A stretch of DNA of 64,000 nt from positions 1,893,001 to 1,957,000 of the forward strand of contig OY282373.1 in assembly GCA_958295805.1 (NCBI GenBank), given 5' to 3'. The notes under the pieces were generated by a model. It was given only the letters and a program-made list of their open reading frames with translations, had not been told where the DNA came from and ran no database searches. This stretch comes from an uncultured Nitrospirales bacterium (GTDB lineage: Bacteria; Nitrospirota; Nitrospiria; Nitrospirales; UBA8639). Below are positions 33,642 through 44,412 of this stretch, piece after piece. The number at the start of each line of letters is the position of its first letter. The stretch's first letter is position 1. The translations under genes were made by a program, and so were the position numbers.

Positions 33642-34864
33642 GTTCCTGCCTCCTGACTGACTTCCGTAGCCTTTATCGTTACCCGCACGTGCGCGTCACC
33701 CACGTCGAATTCCGGTTCCGGATGGCCGGCTGCTTTCAGAAGCTTTCTGGATATGAGTATGCCCACTCCAAAACGCTGAACGTAGCCGAGTGTTCTCATC
33801 GCGTCTGCCAGATTAGGGTTGCGGTAATCAGTAAATCCACTCTGACCGAAATTCTCGGCGTTGACCGTCCCGAATGGACCACCGGGACTGATGACCTCAA
33901 TGCGGTCGTTGAACCAACTGATACGGACGGGGGCATTGGTTCCTTCATACGTTCTGTGCATGACCGCGTTTCGGACAATCTGTTGGATGGCTTCAATGGG
34001 GTAGAGTTCCGTCCGGCGTTCGACGAAACTTGTGGTGAAATCGATTGCCGTACGATTGTGGGATCTCAATTTGTTATCCAGCCGGTGGAGCAAATCCGGG
34101 ATTGCGCCGCGTATTGCCTCGCCGTCAAGAATATCGTCCGTGAGTTGGCGTCCGTTAATTCTGAGGAATTGCACGTACGCGCCGGGCAGGAAATCCTGCG
34201 GATTCTTTCCAATGGTCAGAATGCCCAACACGGTCGCGATGGGCTGATCTGCGGCAGCGATCATTTTTGTCGCGGCCAGTTGCTCATTCAGACTGCGATC
34301 ATTGGCGATCAGTATTTCTTCGGAAAAGGCCTGGACCAGGTATTCGTTCTTAAACTGGGTCAGGTTGAGGTCAGACGGGCCGGCGATGGAAATGGGCTGA
34401 ACGTCGAAAGGGCAGTCTCCGTGCCGCCGCTTTTCATTGAGCATGCGTTCATCTTGCGCCGTCGCAATGCCCCGTCGCGGGCCAATGCGGACATAGATCA
34501 CTCCTTTGTAACGAACCGGCGGTGAGTTGGACGGCTGCACCGTGACCACGGCAATTTCTTTTCCTTGCAGCCTGCATTTTTGCACCGTCATCGATGGTGG
34601 GGGTACGATGTTACCGTCGGTTTTCATATCGGCCAACTGTTCGAGTAACTGGTCAGTCACCGACAGATCACCTATCGTTTTGTCATTTCTTATTCCTACG
34701 AAAACGACTCCAGGTTTCTTGTGGCCGGGCAAGTCATTGGCAAAAGCGCAAATGGCTTCCCTGATCCTTGAGGGATTGGCAGCGGACAACGATTCTTTGA
34801 ACTCAATGCAGTCAGATTCACCCGCTTCAATTATTTTCAGCAACTCCTTATCCGTAAACGGCAT
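33638..34864 (-). CDS. AlbA_2 DNA-binding / HATPase-like (RecG-like regulator) protein
   Basis: A 408-residue protein. The N-terminal AlbA_2 (Schlafen-type) domain has C-I-E-F-K-E-S-L near residue 20, F-V-G-I-R-N-D near 53 and the R-Y-K-G-V-I-Y-V-R strand near 115. A middle helical region is followed by a C-terminal GHKL/HATPase_4-like domain (Q-Q-I-V-R-N-A-V-M-H-R-T, then N-D-R-I-E-V-I-S-P-G-G). Such proteins are usually annotated as putative transcriptional regulators or ATP-dependent DNA helicases related to RecG, without helicase motifs. It overlaps the helicase gene by 17 bp and the ParA gene by 4 bp, so it is co-translated with both. Its role could be DNA binding or regulation of the operon. 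Confidence 0.82.
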   Translation of the reverse strand: MPFTDKELLKIIEAGESDCIEFKESLSAANPSRIREAICAFANDLPGHKKPGVVFVGIRNDKTIGDLSVTDQLLEQLADMKTDGNIVPPPSMTVQKCRLQGKEIAVVTVQPSNSPPVRYKGVIYVRIGPRRGIATAQDERMLNEKRRHGDCPFDVQPISIAGPSDLNLTQFKNEYLVQAFSEEILIANDRSLNEQLAATKMIAAADQPIATVLGILTIGKNPQDFLPGAYVQFLRINGRQLTDDILDGEAIRGAIPDLLHRLDNKLRSHNRTAIDFTTSFVERRTELYPIEAIQQIVRNAVMHRTYEGTNAPVRISWFNDRIEVISPGGPFGTVNAENFGQSGFTDYRNPNLADAMRTLGYVQRFGVGILISRKLLKAAGHPEPEFDVGDAHVRVTIKATEVSQEAGT

Positions 34865-37800
34865 GGTGCTCCCCGCTCATTCCACTTTGCCCAGCGTCAA
34901 TTTTGCTTTCAAGAACAATCAGCCAAGTCATCAACTCGTATGCCTCCTCAAAGTCCGACGGCGCCTCGCTCCGGTTCGGCAACCTGCCGTCGCGTCCTGA
35001 GAACACGTTCACCATGGCGCGTTTGCTGAACGTGTGCTTGATGGATTCGAGGGCTTTTTTGATGAGGCCGTCGTAGTGGGTCATGTCGGCGCCACCCCGA
35101 GTTCTGGCGTCAAACAGGTCACATAAGTCCTCGAAGGCCGAGGCGTGTCCTGCTGTAAGGTCCCGCAACAGGTTCAAGGCCTGTTTTGGCTGCGCGAAGG
35201 TCAACCGGACGGTCCCGTCGTCCAGGACGTACATCAGGTAGTACCGTCCCAACGGGTTGATGTCTTCCGCGCTGCCTTTGTCCGGTGGGGAGACGCTGGC
35301 CGGGACGGGCAACCGGCCGGTCTCCCTTCCTTCATTTTGCTCTCGATGTCGGAGGCAGAAGATGACGCCCGGTTGCGCCATCGGGTTGTCGGCCTTGGGC
35401 GGCACGACGGCGTACAATCCGGTGTTCGCTTCTTCCAGTTCGGCGCGTCGCGATTCAAGAAACTGCAACAGATCAAGCCGGAACTCGTCCAACGAGAAGT
35501 CGGACAACGTGACGCCGTCGTTGAAATCTTCGAGGTCAAGGATTTCGTTCTTCAGTCGTTCCAGTTGCCGATTGCGGAACAAAAGGTCCTTGGAAATGAG
35601 TTCTTCAAGCTGCTCGTCTTCCAGCAAGTTGTCCGTCTGCGTGGCGGACAGGTCAACGAGCGCCATGCGCGCCTCCACGCGATGCTTGACGTTGAGGTAA
35701 CGATCCAGGTCCGCCACGGGCCAGAAGTTGATTAAATGGACGGCTTCGTTGCGGGAACCAATGCGGTCAATGCGTCCGAACCGTTGAATGATGCGGACGG
35801 GATTCCAGTGAATATCGTAGTTAATCAGCAGATCGCAGTCCTGCAAGTTCTGACCCTCTGAGATACAGTCCGTTGCCATGAGCACGTCGATTTCTTCCTC
35901 CTGCGGGAAATGAGATTGAGCCGCCCGGTTTTTCGAGATCGGGCTGAAATTCGTCAGAACGTCGTCGTAATCCGACCCGCCCAGGGTCGTGTTGTTGCCA
36001 CCGTCGCCGCAAATCAGCGCGGCATGAGCGCCCTGCTCCCGAACGCTCTCAAGCAGGTGCTTGTACAGATACCGGGCCGTGTCGGCAAACGCCGTAAAGA
36101 TGAGCACCTTGCGGTTCTTCCGTCCGTCTTTCGTCGTGGTCGGGTTCGTCATTTTCTTTGCAATTTCTTGCTTGAGTTCTGCCAGTTTTGCGTCCCGTGC
36201 CGCTGTAATGACTTTCGTTTTATCCCGAAGATAGTGAAGCTGCGTTCGATCATGGCTGACGGCTTGACGCCACTTTGGAATATCGACGTGGCCCAAGTGG
36301 AACTTCCGCTTCCCACCCACGACAAAATCGTTGTCTTCCAGTTCAGGATCGTCCAGGTCCTCCGGCATCATGGCGTCGTAATCAACTTCCGGGTTGGCTT
36401 CCGCGTGCGCTTCAAATTCCGAGAACTTGTTCTCAAGCGCATCAATTTTGCCGATTGTTCTCGAAAGCGTCAGGCGAAAGGAATCCACCGAGCTTTCGAG
36501 CCGCTTGAGCAGGTTGACCTTCATCATGCTGATCAGGATTGTCTCGCGGCCTTCCTGGGTGAAGCCGCTGAAGATTTCGTTCTGATACGTGTTCCTGATC
36601 GGCTCCGGCAGGTCGGCGCGAAGATGCCGGGTCGGGTTGTAGAGGGCGAGCGTCAGCTTGCCGATTTCTTTATCCAGTTCCTCAAACGACAGGTAACGAT
36701 CATTCAGGTCTATGGAAGGGTGAATCGAGCGTGGGGCGGGACGGCGTGGAAATTCGCCGATTCTGGCCATCTCGTCCTTGTAGTATCGTTGAATCTGTTT
36801 GCGGGAACGAGCGATGCTCAATCCGTCGAGCAGTTTGAAAAAGTCGCCGCCGATTGTCTGTAAGAGGTCGCGGTTGTTCCTTTGTGCCGGCGGTTGTTTC
36901 GACCAGTTCGTAAACTGTTTCTGTGCCTTGCGGGTCGTCTCTTTGACGGACTGGATTTCAAGACTCTCGTGGAACGCCACGTCTGCCGATGAATCGCGCG
37001 TCACGTCGCCGCCGGCAATGAACGAGATTTGATTGCGCAAGTCGGACAGCTCGTTGTTCACCGGCGTGGCCGAGAGCAGCAGGACTTTTGTTCTGATACC
37101 CTTGGCGATCATTTCATTGATGAGTTTCTCGTAGCGCGTCTGCCTGGGTTCCTCTCCCTTTCCCGGCGTTTGCTTCGCCCTGGCGTTGTTTCGGAAATTG
37201 TGCGATTCGTCAATGACCAGGAGATCATAGTTTCCCCAGTTCAGGGTTTCGAGGTCGATGCCGTCCACTTCCCCGCTTTCCCGTGAGAGATCTGTATGCG
37301 AGAGCACGTCGTATCTGAACCGGTCGTCGTTAAACGGATTCAAGGCGCTGTTGGTGCGATAGACCGTCCAGTTCCGGCGCAACTTCTTGGGACACAACAC
37401 CAACACGCGCTCGTTCTTCAATTCAAAATACTTGATAACCGCCAAGGCGGTGAACGTCTTTCCCAGCCCGACGCTATCGGCGAGCACGCAGCCGTTCAGG
37501 GATCGAATTTTGTTGATGACTGCTTTCGCGCCGTCCTTCTGAAACGCGTACAGCGTTTGCCAGATGCGGGTATCGGGTAGCGCGATCCTGTTCAGATCGG
37601 CTTCCGCGGTTCTTTCGCCGTCAACGAAGTCCCGGAAGACGTGGAACAGCGTCAGGTAGTAGATGAACTCCGGCGCCTGGTCTGCATACAGGCGTTCCAA
37701 CTCGCTGAGCACGACCGCTTTCACGTCTTCGGTCAGGTCATTCTTCGACCACCACTCGTTGAACCACGCGAGCAGGTCTTCGCGGTCTCGATTGCCGTCC

Positions 37801-38279
37801 ACCACGAGGTTGAGTTCGACGTTGTTTCCGTTCTCACGAAGGCCCAGGCCCGGGACGGTGAAATTGGAGCTGCCGATCAGGGCGTGCGCGACCTCACCAT
37901 TCTGAACGTGGTACATTTTCCCGTGCAGGAAACTCGTTCGTTTGACTGAACGAATCTCGACTTTCTGTTTGATCCAGTCGGCGCAGTCCTTGGCGAGTTT
38001 TCGTTGGGAGAGTTGGTTCCCGAGTTCAAGTCCCTCCTCGGTGAGCCTGAACGCTTTTGACGCCTTCTGATCCCGACCCAAGCTGCTGAGAAACTTAGGT
38101 TCTCCAAAAAGAAATCGAAGACGCTGAATCTGATTCAGCTTGTTCCTCAGGGCACCATACGCCTGGATGGTGAAATAGGCCGAGACGATGGACAGGTCGG
38201 TTCTCGCAGTCAAAAGACCGCCGACGTACTCTCCCGCCTTGCCCCTGGAGTGATTGTCTCGAATGCCTGACGCGCTCAT
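34848..38279 (-). CDS. PLD-domain/SNF2-family helicase
   Basis: A 1143-residue fusion, first gene of the defence-like operon. The N-terminus is a phospholipase-D-type nuclease fold with one HKD motif (H119, K121, then G-S-S-N-F at 136-140). The SNF2/superfamily-2 motor follows: A-D-S-V-G-L-G-K-T at 267-275, V-I-D-E-S-H-N-F around 355-362, a T-D-C-I-S-E-G-Q-N-L box and Q-R-F-G-R-I-D-R-I-G for motif VI. This recalls DISARM and related systems, where SNF2 helicases and PLD proteins occur separately, but no DrmA or DrmB gene is here. ATG 38279 is used; an upstream TTG at 38291 has a better GAGGCGGGGG site and is an alternative. Confidence 0.88.
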   Translation of the reverse strand: MSASGIRDNHSRGKAGEYVGGLLTARTDLSIVSAYFTIQAYGALRNKLNQIQRLRFLFGEPKFLSSLGRDQKASKAFRLTEEGLELGNQLSQRKLAKDCADWIKQKVEIRSVKRTSFLHGKMYHVQNGEVAHALIGSSNFTVPGLGLRENGNNVELNLVVDGNRDREDLLAWFNEWWSKNDLTEDVKAVVLSELERLYADQAPEFIYYLTLFHVFRDFVDGERTAEADLNRIALPDTRIWQTLYAFQKDGAKAVINKIRSLNGCVLADSVGLGKTFTALAVIKYFELKNERVLVLCPKKLRRNWTVYRTNSALNPFNDDRFRYDVLSHTDLSRESGEVDGIDLETLNWGNYDLLVIDESHNFRNNARAKQTPGKGEEPRQTRYEKLINEMIAKGIRTKVLLLSATPVNNELSDLRNQISFIAGGDVTRDSSADVAFHESLEIQSVKETTRKAQKQFTNWSKQPPAQRNNRDLLQTIGGDFFKLLDGLSIARSRKQIQRYYKDEMARIGEFPRRPAPRSIHPSIDLNDRYLSFEELDKEIGKLTLALYNPTRHLRADLPEPIRNTYQNEIFSGFTQEGRETILISMMKVNLLKRLESSVDSFRLTLSRTIGKIDALENKFSEFEAHAEANPEVDYDAMMPEDLDDPELEDNDFVVGGKRKFHLGHVDIPKWRQAVSHDRTQLHYLRDKTKVITAARDAKLAELKQEIAKKMTNPTTTKDGRKNRKVLIFTAFADTARYLYKHLLESVREQGAHAALICGDGGNNTTLGGSDYDDVLTNFSPISKNRAAQSHFPQEEEIDVLMATDCISEGQNLQDCDLLINYDIHWNPVRIIQRFGRIDRIGSRNEAVHLINFWPVADLDRYLNVKHRVEARMALVDLSATQTDNLLEDEQLEELISKDLLFRNRQLERLKNEILDLEDFNDGVTLSDFSLDEFRLDLLQFLESRRAELEEANTGLYAVVPPKADNPMAQPGVIFCLRHREQNEGRETGRLPVPASVSPPDKGSAEDINPLGRYYLMYVLDDGTVRLTFAQPKQALNLLRDLTAGHASAFEDLCDLFDARTRGGADMTHYDGLIKKALESIKHTFSKRAMVNVFSGRDGRLPNRSEAPSDFEEAYELMTWLIVLESKIDAGQSGMSGEHHAVYG

Positions 38280-38306
38280 GGTTGGAATCAAGGATACCCC
38301 CGCCTC

Positions 38307-38336
38307 TTGACACTGTTTAATCCCAGTGAATATCCT
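38307..38336 (+). promoter_or_regulatory. Sigma-70-type promoter ahead of the OmpH-like gene
   Basis: TTGACA (38307-38312), an 18-base spacer and TATCCT (38331-38336), with transcription expected near 38343, about 100 bases before the gene. It lies in the divergent region between the helicase operon and the OmpH-like gene. Confidence 0.45.
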
Positions 38337-38444
38337 TCTACGTTTGAGGTTAATTCATCAAGGCAACTCGTTTCCAGAAACACGTTGGTTCCCACCGTCA
38401 CCCTAACCATTCACGCATTGTTTGTTCCCAAGAAGGAGTACCGT

Positions 38445-39020
38445 ATGAGCAAAGGAGTTTGTCAGTTGACTGCACGCAACGCAACCACAAGGTTCCTGTC
38501 GCTGTTGGGCGTCTGTCTCTTCTTCAATCTGTTTGTCGGCCTTCCCTCCGGGTTCGGCCAAGAATCGTTCAAAGTGGGTATCCTGGACCCTCAAGCCGTG
38601 ATCGAAAAATCCATTTCCGGGAAAAAGGTTCTTTCCACGCTGAAGGAACATGCGACCGTTCGTCAAAAGTTGTTGGCGTCCGACGAAGAGGAATTAAAGA
38701 AAATCCAGGACCAACTGCAGAAGGGCGCGAAGTCTGAAGCCGAGACGAAAGAGTTGCAGGGCCAGTTTCAAAACCGACTCGATGACTATCAAAAACGCGC
38801 CAAAGAGTTTCAACAGGAAATGGCACTCAAGCAACAGGAAATGGTGTTGGAATTTATGAACAAAATCGAGACGGCCACCCAAGCCGTGTCGGAACGGCAC
38901 GACTTTTCACTGGTTATCGATAAGGGAAGCGAGAAGACGCTGAAAATCGTCCTCTTTGCGGCAAAAGGCTTGGATATCACCGATGAAGTCGTGAAGGAGG
39001 TCAATCAGCGGTATAAGTGA
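38445..39020 (+). CDS. OmpH/Skp-family periplasmic chaperone
   Basis: A 191-residue secreted protein. A long basic N-terminus and hydrophobic signal segment (to about residue 40) are followed by V-G-I-L-D-P-Q-A-V-I-E, a long charged coiled coil (about 70-150) and a C-terminal V-I-D-K-G-S-E-K. This is the jellyfish-like Skp plan; Skp carries unfolded outer-membrane proteins across the periplasm. The frame extends upstream, but ATG 38445 is preceded by AAGGAG at good spacing. It is followed by two tRNA genes on the opposite strand. Skp is usually beside bamA/lpxD; that neighbourhood is absent, so this may be an accessory copy. Confidence 0.82.
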   Translation: MSKGVCQLTARNATTRFLSLLGVCLFFNLFVGLPSGFGQESFKVGILDPQAVIEKSISGKKVLSTLKEHATVRQKLLASDEEELKKIQDQLQKGAKSEAETKELQGQFQNRLDDYQKRAKEFQQEMALKQQEMVLEFMNKIETATQAVSERHDFSLVIDKGSEKTLKIVLFAAKGLDITDEVVKEVNQRYK

Positions 39021-39032
39021 CGCGCCGAGAAA

Positions 39033-39109
39033 TGGCGCGCCCGGCAGGATTCGAACCTGCGACCCTCGGCTTAGAAGGCCGATGCTCTATCCAACTGAGC
39101 TACGGGCGC
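39033..39109 (-). tRNA. tRNA-Arg (TCT)
   Basis: Minus-strand cloverleaf: acceptor GCGCCCG/CGGGCGC, D arm GCTCAGTTGGATAGAGC, anticodon stem TCGGC/GCCGA with loop CTTCTAA (anticodon TCT), T loop GTTCGAATC, discriminator G and an encoded CCA. It lies close to the right end of the 22-38 kb accessory stretch. Confidence 0.95.
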
Positions 39110-39192
39110 ACGTGAAAAGGGAAGGAGAAGACCTGGTGATGAGCAATCGAGCCACGGCGCGTCAGCCCGAGGAAGAAACGTGACGATTTCAC

Positions 39193-39259
<67 letters not shown>

Positions 39260-39269
<10 letters not shown>

Positions 39270-39874
39270 ACGTTGTTCTCACGCGCAAGTTTTCGTTTCA
39301 ATACCGCTTTGGCTTTGACCAATGCCCGTCCACGATGACTGATTCGATTCTTCTGGTCAAGTGTCAACTCCGCTAAGGTTTTCCCTAAGTCCGGGACGAG
39401 AAAGATCGGATCGTAACCAAACCCGTGGTCGCCGGAACCCTGGTCCGCGATGCGACCGTCTAAGACTCCTTCTACAAGTTCGACTGACGCGGCGGGCTCG
39501 GCAATGGCCACGACCGTTATGAATCGCGCGCCGCGTTGGTCCGCCGGAACGCCACGTAGCGCGTCCAACAATTTTCGACAATTCTCCGCATAGGTGGCAC
39601 GTTCGCCGGCGAAACGGGCGGCAAAAACGCCCGGACGGCCGCCCAAGGCGTCAACTTCCAAACCGGTATCATCGGCAAGCGTCAGCTTTCCCGTAAACTG
39701 CGCAATCACGCTGGCTTTTTTACTCGCGTTGGCGTGGCATGTGTCACCGTCTTCAATCACGGCCGGTGCCGCGGGAACGTCGTCTAACGAACGAATCGTC
39801 ACGTCGAGATCACGCAACAGCGCCGTGATTTCCCGTTGTTTATCCCGATTTCCCGTCGCGAGTACCAATTCCAC
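39260..39874 (-). CDS. rdgB: XTP/dITP pyrophosphatase (RdgB/HAM1)
   Basis: A 204-residue non-canonical purine NTP pyrophosphatase, removing dITP and XTP from the nucleotide pool. It has L-A-T-G-N-R-D-K at residues 5-12, [11 protein letters not shown] near 67-76, G-V-F-A-A-R-F-A-G, and G-F-G-Y-D-P-I-F-L. The TAG stop (39260-39262) lies within the acceptor/linker bases of tRNA-Pro, so the gene and the two tRNAs are likely transcribed together. ATG 39874 is the start. Together with mazG, the MutY-type enzyme and the Nudix gene, it adds to the window's nucleotide-quality genes. Confidence 0.97.
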
Positions 39875-40025
39875 GTCGTACCAGTTGATGTCATTCTGAG
39901 CCGCAGGCGAAGCATCCAGGGCAAAGGCTGAGATTCTTCGTCACACGTTCCTCAGAATGACGTTATGAAATCGCTCTTTGTGATTGAGGATTGAAGCAAT
40001 CGATGCTCCTCACAACACTGAAAGG

Positions 40026-40769
40026 CTATCCGATACGGCCCACGTGATCTTTTTGCAGGGTGATGAGGTGCTGGATACCAGCCCATCCCAACGTCAAAAA
40101 ATGGTCCAGTTCCTCTTTATCAAATAACCCGCGTTCAGCGGTCCCTTGCACCTCGACTAAGCGACCCCGGCCGGTCATCACGAGATTCATGTCAACTTCA
40201 GCCTTGGAATCTTCTTCGTAACACAGATCAACCAAGGCTTCTCCATCCACCCGTCCGATACTGATGGCCGCAAGATAATCCAGCAGGGGCACGTTCTTCA
40301 GAACCTTCTTCTTCCGCAATTTGTCAAAGGCATCGGCCAAGGCCATAAACGCCCCGGTAATCGAGGCGGTTCGCGTGCCGCCGTCGGCTTGAATGACGTC
40401 GCAATCAATCCAGATGGTGCGCTCACCCATGCACGTCATGTCCGTCACCGCACGTAAGGCGCGCCCCACGAGCCGCTGAATCTCCAACGTCCGGCCGCCT
40501 TGCTTGCCCCGAGAGGCTTCGCGTTGCGTCCGGTCGTGGGTCGCCCGCGGCAGCATGGCATATTCAGCCGTGACCCAGCCTTGCCCTTTATCCCGCAAAA
40601 ATGGCGGAACCTTTTCTTCAATCGAAGCCGTACAAATAACCTTCGTGTCCCCCATTTCCATCAGGACGGACCCATCGGCATATTTGATAAACGGTCTGGT
40701 GACGTTGACCGGCCGAATTTCATCCGGTCGGCGTCCATCTCTTCGGCGCAACGGTGCCGTTCCATTCAT
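40026..40769 (-). CDS. rph: Ribonuclease PH
   Basis: A 247-residue phosphorolytic 3' exoribonuclease that trims tRNA 3' ends. It has [12 protein letters not shown] at the start, [16 protein letters not shown]-x-R-E and the phosphate-site [11 protein letters not shown] near residue 135. The frame is open to 40859, but the family begins near here; ATG 40769 is preceded by GGAAAGGAAG and is chosen, with ATG 40775 as a close alternative. It is upstream of rdgB (about 150 bp), the usual rph-rdgB pairing. Confidence 0.96.
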   Translation of the reverse strand: MNGTAPLRRRDGRRPDEIRPVNVTRPFIKYADGSVLMEMGDTKVICTASIEEKVPPFLRDKGQGWVTAEYAMLPRATHDRTQREASRGKQGGRTLEIQRLVGRALRAVTDMTCMGERTIWIDCDVIQADGGTRTASITGAFMALADAFDKLRKKKVLKNVPLLDYLAAISIGRVDGEALVDLCYEEDSKAEVDMNLVMTGRGRLVEVQGTAERGLFDKEELDHFLTLGWAGIQHLITLQKDHVGRIG

Positions 40770-40871
40770 AACCATCTTCCTTTCCATCATGATTCCAAAG
40801 GGCGCGATTATAGTGGCACCGTCGAAAAAAGAGCAAACCTTTTCGGACGATCCACGCACGTTCTCTCATCT

Positions 40872-41081
40872 TCACTCTTCTTCATCCGTCTGCGTGCATT
40901 CCCGTTCGGCGCGTCGTCGGGCTCGCTGTTTTTTCGCGGCGACCGCTCGCACAATCAAAAGGCCGACAATCACGAACGCCACGCCCCCGACGAACAGTTC
41001 TTCATTGGGAAACACATACGGCATGAACGGAGAGTAAGAAAAGCCGCCATCCAACCGCAAGTCCCCCCGCGGTGGCTTCAT
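40872..41081 (-). CDS. Unknown small single-TM protein
   Basis: A 69-residue protein with one membrane helix (about residues 30-50, E-L-F-V-G-G-V-A-F-V-I-V-G-L-L-I) and a highly charged C-terminal tail rich in Arg then Glu. I do not recognise it. It lies upstream of rph on the same strand and divergent from serS. The ATG lies 62 bp from the serS ATG, so the two may share a regulatory region. Confidence 0.6.
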   Translation of the reverse strand: MKPPRGDLRLDGGFSYSPFMPYVFPNEELFVGGVAFVIVGLLIVRAVAAKKQRARRRAERECTQTDEEE

Positions 41082-41125
41082 TGACTGATTTTTTGACAGG
41101 TGTTAAATGTTGCTCATCCGTTTAA

Positions 41126-42427
<1,302 letters not shown>

Positions 42428-42485
42428 CCTCAAACTGACCATCGGGTATGAGCAACATCCGTCTTTCAAACAAGGAGTGGCTATC

Positions 42486-42731
42486 GTGAGCGTGAAGAAA
42501 CACATCCAACGTTGTACCTGTCTACTGGCTGGCGTGCTGATCGTGGGCGGATGTAGCATGACGCCCTCCCACACCTCGTGGTCGAAACCCGGGGCCTCAA
42601 CGGATGAATTTGAACGGGTCAGCGCCGAATGTGAACAGGACCCGGGCATCAGCGGCCTAAAGGGAGCAGCGAGCTACGACGTCTGTATGCAGAAGCACGG
42701 ATGGTTCTTAGTAGAAGAACCCGTGCAATAA
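42486..42731 (+). CDS. Small lipoprotein
   Basis: An 81-residue protein. A basic N-terminus and hydrophobic stretch end in a lipobox-like L-I-V-G-G-C (Cys near residue 23), followed by a short mature part with C-E-Q-D and a C-terminal C-M-Q-K-H-G-W. The start is GTG 42486 with AAGGAG eight bases upstream; the frame extends through serS on the same strand but that part is a shadow. It resembles the small secreted or outer-membrane lipoproteins with conserved Cys pairs; I do not recognise the family. Confidence 0.72.
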   Translation: MSVKKHIQRCTCLLAGVLIVGGCSMTPSHTSWSKPGASTDEFERVSAECEQDPGISGLKGAASYDVCMQKHGWFLVEEPVQ

Positions 42732-42741
42732 AGGGCAGAAC

Positions 42742-42829
42742 GGAGGGGTGCTGGAGTGGACGATCAGGCCGGTCTTGAAAACCGGAGTCCTTCACGGGAC
42801 CGTGGGTTCGAATCCCACCCCCTCCGCCA
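42742..42829 (+). tRNA. tRNA-Ser (TGA)
   Basis: Plus-strand class II tRNA of 88 bases: acceptor GGAGGGG/CCCCTCC, anticodon stem CCGGT/ACCGG with loop CTTGAAA (anticodon TGA), a long variable arm around AGTCCTTCACGGGACC, T arm GTGGG/CCCAC, discriminator G and encoded CCA. It is just downstream of serS. Confidence 0.96.
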
Positions 42830-42924
42830 GTCACGCAAGGCATGAGAACCATAACGTTGGTATTGCTGGCATCTCTGTAAACGGCCTGCCCCAGCGGACG
42901 TAGGGTCGTTTCCGTTGCGGATGC

Positions 42925-43596
42925 TCACCGCCGGACGTAAAGCAACTCACAGGCTTCACAATAGCCGTCAATCCGACCTTGGTGAAACGCCGAGGCCAAT
43001 TGCCGCGTGACCCATTCCGTGCCTTCTTGACCGCCGCGGCCGCCAACCCCTTGGGACAACATCATCTGGAGGGCAACGTCCAACAATCGTTCTCTTCGCT
43101 CATCCATCTCAGGCGTCACAATGGCATTGATCGTGCGCGTGGCCTGACGCTTCACAATATCTTCGCAAAATTTATCATAGCCCAGTTGCGCAACGGTGCC
43201 TTCTCGAATGGTGGCCAACTCCCGTTTGACCAGAGACAGATTGCTCATCAAGTACCGAAAGATTTCCAATCGTCCTTCCTCCCACAACTTTTTCTCCATG
43301 CCCTCAAGGATCACTCCGGGGGGCATCGTTTCGTCGGCGGGCTCCGGCGCAAAATCGGATTTTCGACCCTGACCGCCGAATCGGATCCGTTCGTATGATT
43401 TCCTGGCCTCCGGGTCGCCAAGCACTTCATACGCGGCATTGATTTCCCGAATTTTCTCTTCTACGCTCTTGTCGCCTTGATTCCGGTCCGGATGATATTT
43501 GAAGGCAAGTTTGCGATAGGCCACCTTGATCTCTTCGTCCGAGGCCTGCGGCGTTACTTCCAGAGTGGCGTAATAGTCAAGATGGATTCGTGCCAT
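42925..43596 (-). CDS. J-domain (DnaJ-like) co-chaperone
   Basis: A 223-residue protein. The N-terminal J domain (about 5-70) has Y-Y-A-T-L-E-V, Y-R-K-L-A-F-K-Y-H-P-D-R-N with the essential H-P-D at 34-36, and I-N-A-A-Y-E-V-L-G-D. The G/F and zinc-finger regions of DnaJ are absent; instead a unique ~150-residue helical C-terminus ends in a C-E-A-C motif. It is therefore a specialised DnaK partner. ATG 43596 is the start, with AAGGAGT a little far upstream. Confidence 0.85.
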   Translation of the reverse strand: MARIHLDYYATLEVTPQASDEEIKVAYRKLAFKYHPDRNQGDKSVEEKIREINAAYEVLGDPEARKSYERIRFGGQGRKSDFAPEPADETMPPGVILEGMEKKLWEEGRLEIFRYLMSNLSLVKRELATIREGTVAQLGYDKFCEDIVKRQATRTINAIVTPEMDERRERLLDVALQMMLSQGVGGRGGQEGTEWVTRQLASAFHQGRIDGYCEACELLYVRR

Positions 43597-43875
43597 CAGT
43601 TCTCATTGACTCCTTGTGGTTCGATCATAACGAGAGCAGGATCATCGAACAAGCGTCATCCAGGCCGCCCCTCCGCTCTCTGTCGTCACAGAGGACGCCG
43701 CGTATTCGTCAATCCCGTTTTGCACGTTGGGTTCCGTGAAGCCTTTGACTTGCTCAAACAAATTTTTGGACAACGAACTGAGGAAACGATTATCCTCATC
43801 CCATCAGGACGATTCTTTTTTCCGTTTAGCAAAGAAGCCGGTAGGCCTTCTGCAACTCCAAAAAGAGAGCCATTT

Positions 43876-44388
43876 ATGCGAATCGTCTGGTGGGGATGGG
43901 CGCTCTCAGGCTTGGTGGTAGCGTTCCTCTCCGCCTCTCTTTTCCCGCCACTGCTCACGCACTCCCTTGAGACGACGTCGACCAGCGAAGACGTCACGAT
44001 CGAGCAACTCCTTCAATCTCCCGGTGAATACCATCACACGTTCATTCGAATCCGAGGAACCGTTACCCGACTGGAACTCCATCTCGACGAGACGAACCAC
44101 TTCATCAATTTTGTCTTTTTCTTAAAAACAGGGAACGATCGGGTGCTCGTCTTCGGACGCCATGATCGAACCTTCGGAGACGTTCAACTGACGACGGGAC
44201 GCACGGTGGAGGTTCAGGGTGTATTCTGGCAAGAACGGGAAGTTCAGGGACACACGTTGTTCAATCAGATCGAAGCCCACCACGTGACGTTCTATCCTCC
44301 GCTGACTCCCGATGAAGCATTTCATCGTCCTCAACGGCAGACGCTTTCCCTCGTCTTCTTTCGGGACAAATCACGTGGCAGTGGGTGA
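43876..44388 (+). CDS. Unknown membrane-anchored protein with an OB-like domain
   Basis: A 170-residue protein: an N-terminal membrane/signal helix, then about 110 residues of strand-rich sequence with I-R-I-R-G-T-V-T-R-L, V-L-V-F-G-R and V-E-V-Q-G-V-F-W. These have the pattern of an OB-fold tRNA/nucleic-acid-anticodon-type domain. I do not recognise it beyond that. The longer frame upstream is a shadow of the DnaJ region; ATG 43876 is the sensible start. It is convergent with the oxidoreductase gene. Confidence 0.65.
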   Translation: MRIVWWGWALSGLVVAFLSASLFPPLLTHSLETTSTSEDVTIEQLLQSPGEYHHTFIRIRGTVTRLELHLDETNHFINFVFFLKTGNDRVLVFGRHDRTFGDVQLTTGRTVEVQGVFWQEREVQGHTLFNQIEAHHVTFYPPLTPDEAFHRPQRQTLSLVFFRDKSRGSG

Positions 44389-44412
44389 CGGCGGAAAAGG
44401 TTCCGGCGTTCT

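Noticed and set aside
34848-38279. Naming the operon as DISARM
   Set aside because: It has helicase, methylase and PLD features but lacks identifiable DrmA and DrmB, and the PLD domain is fused to the helicase.
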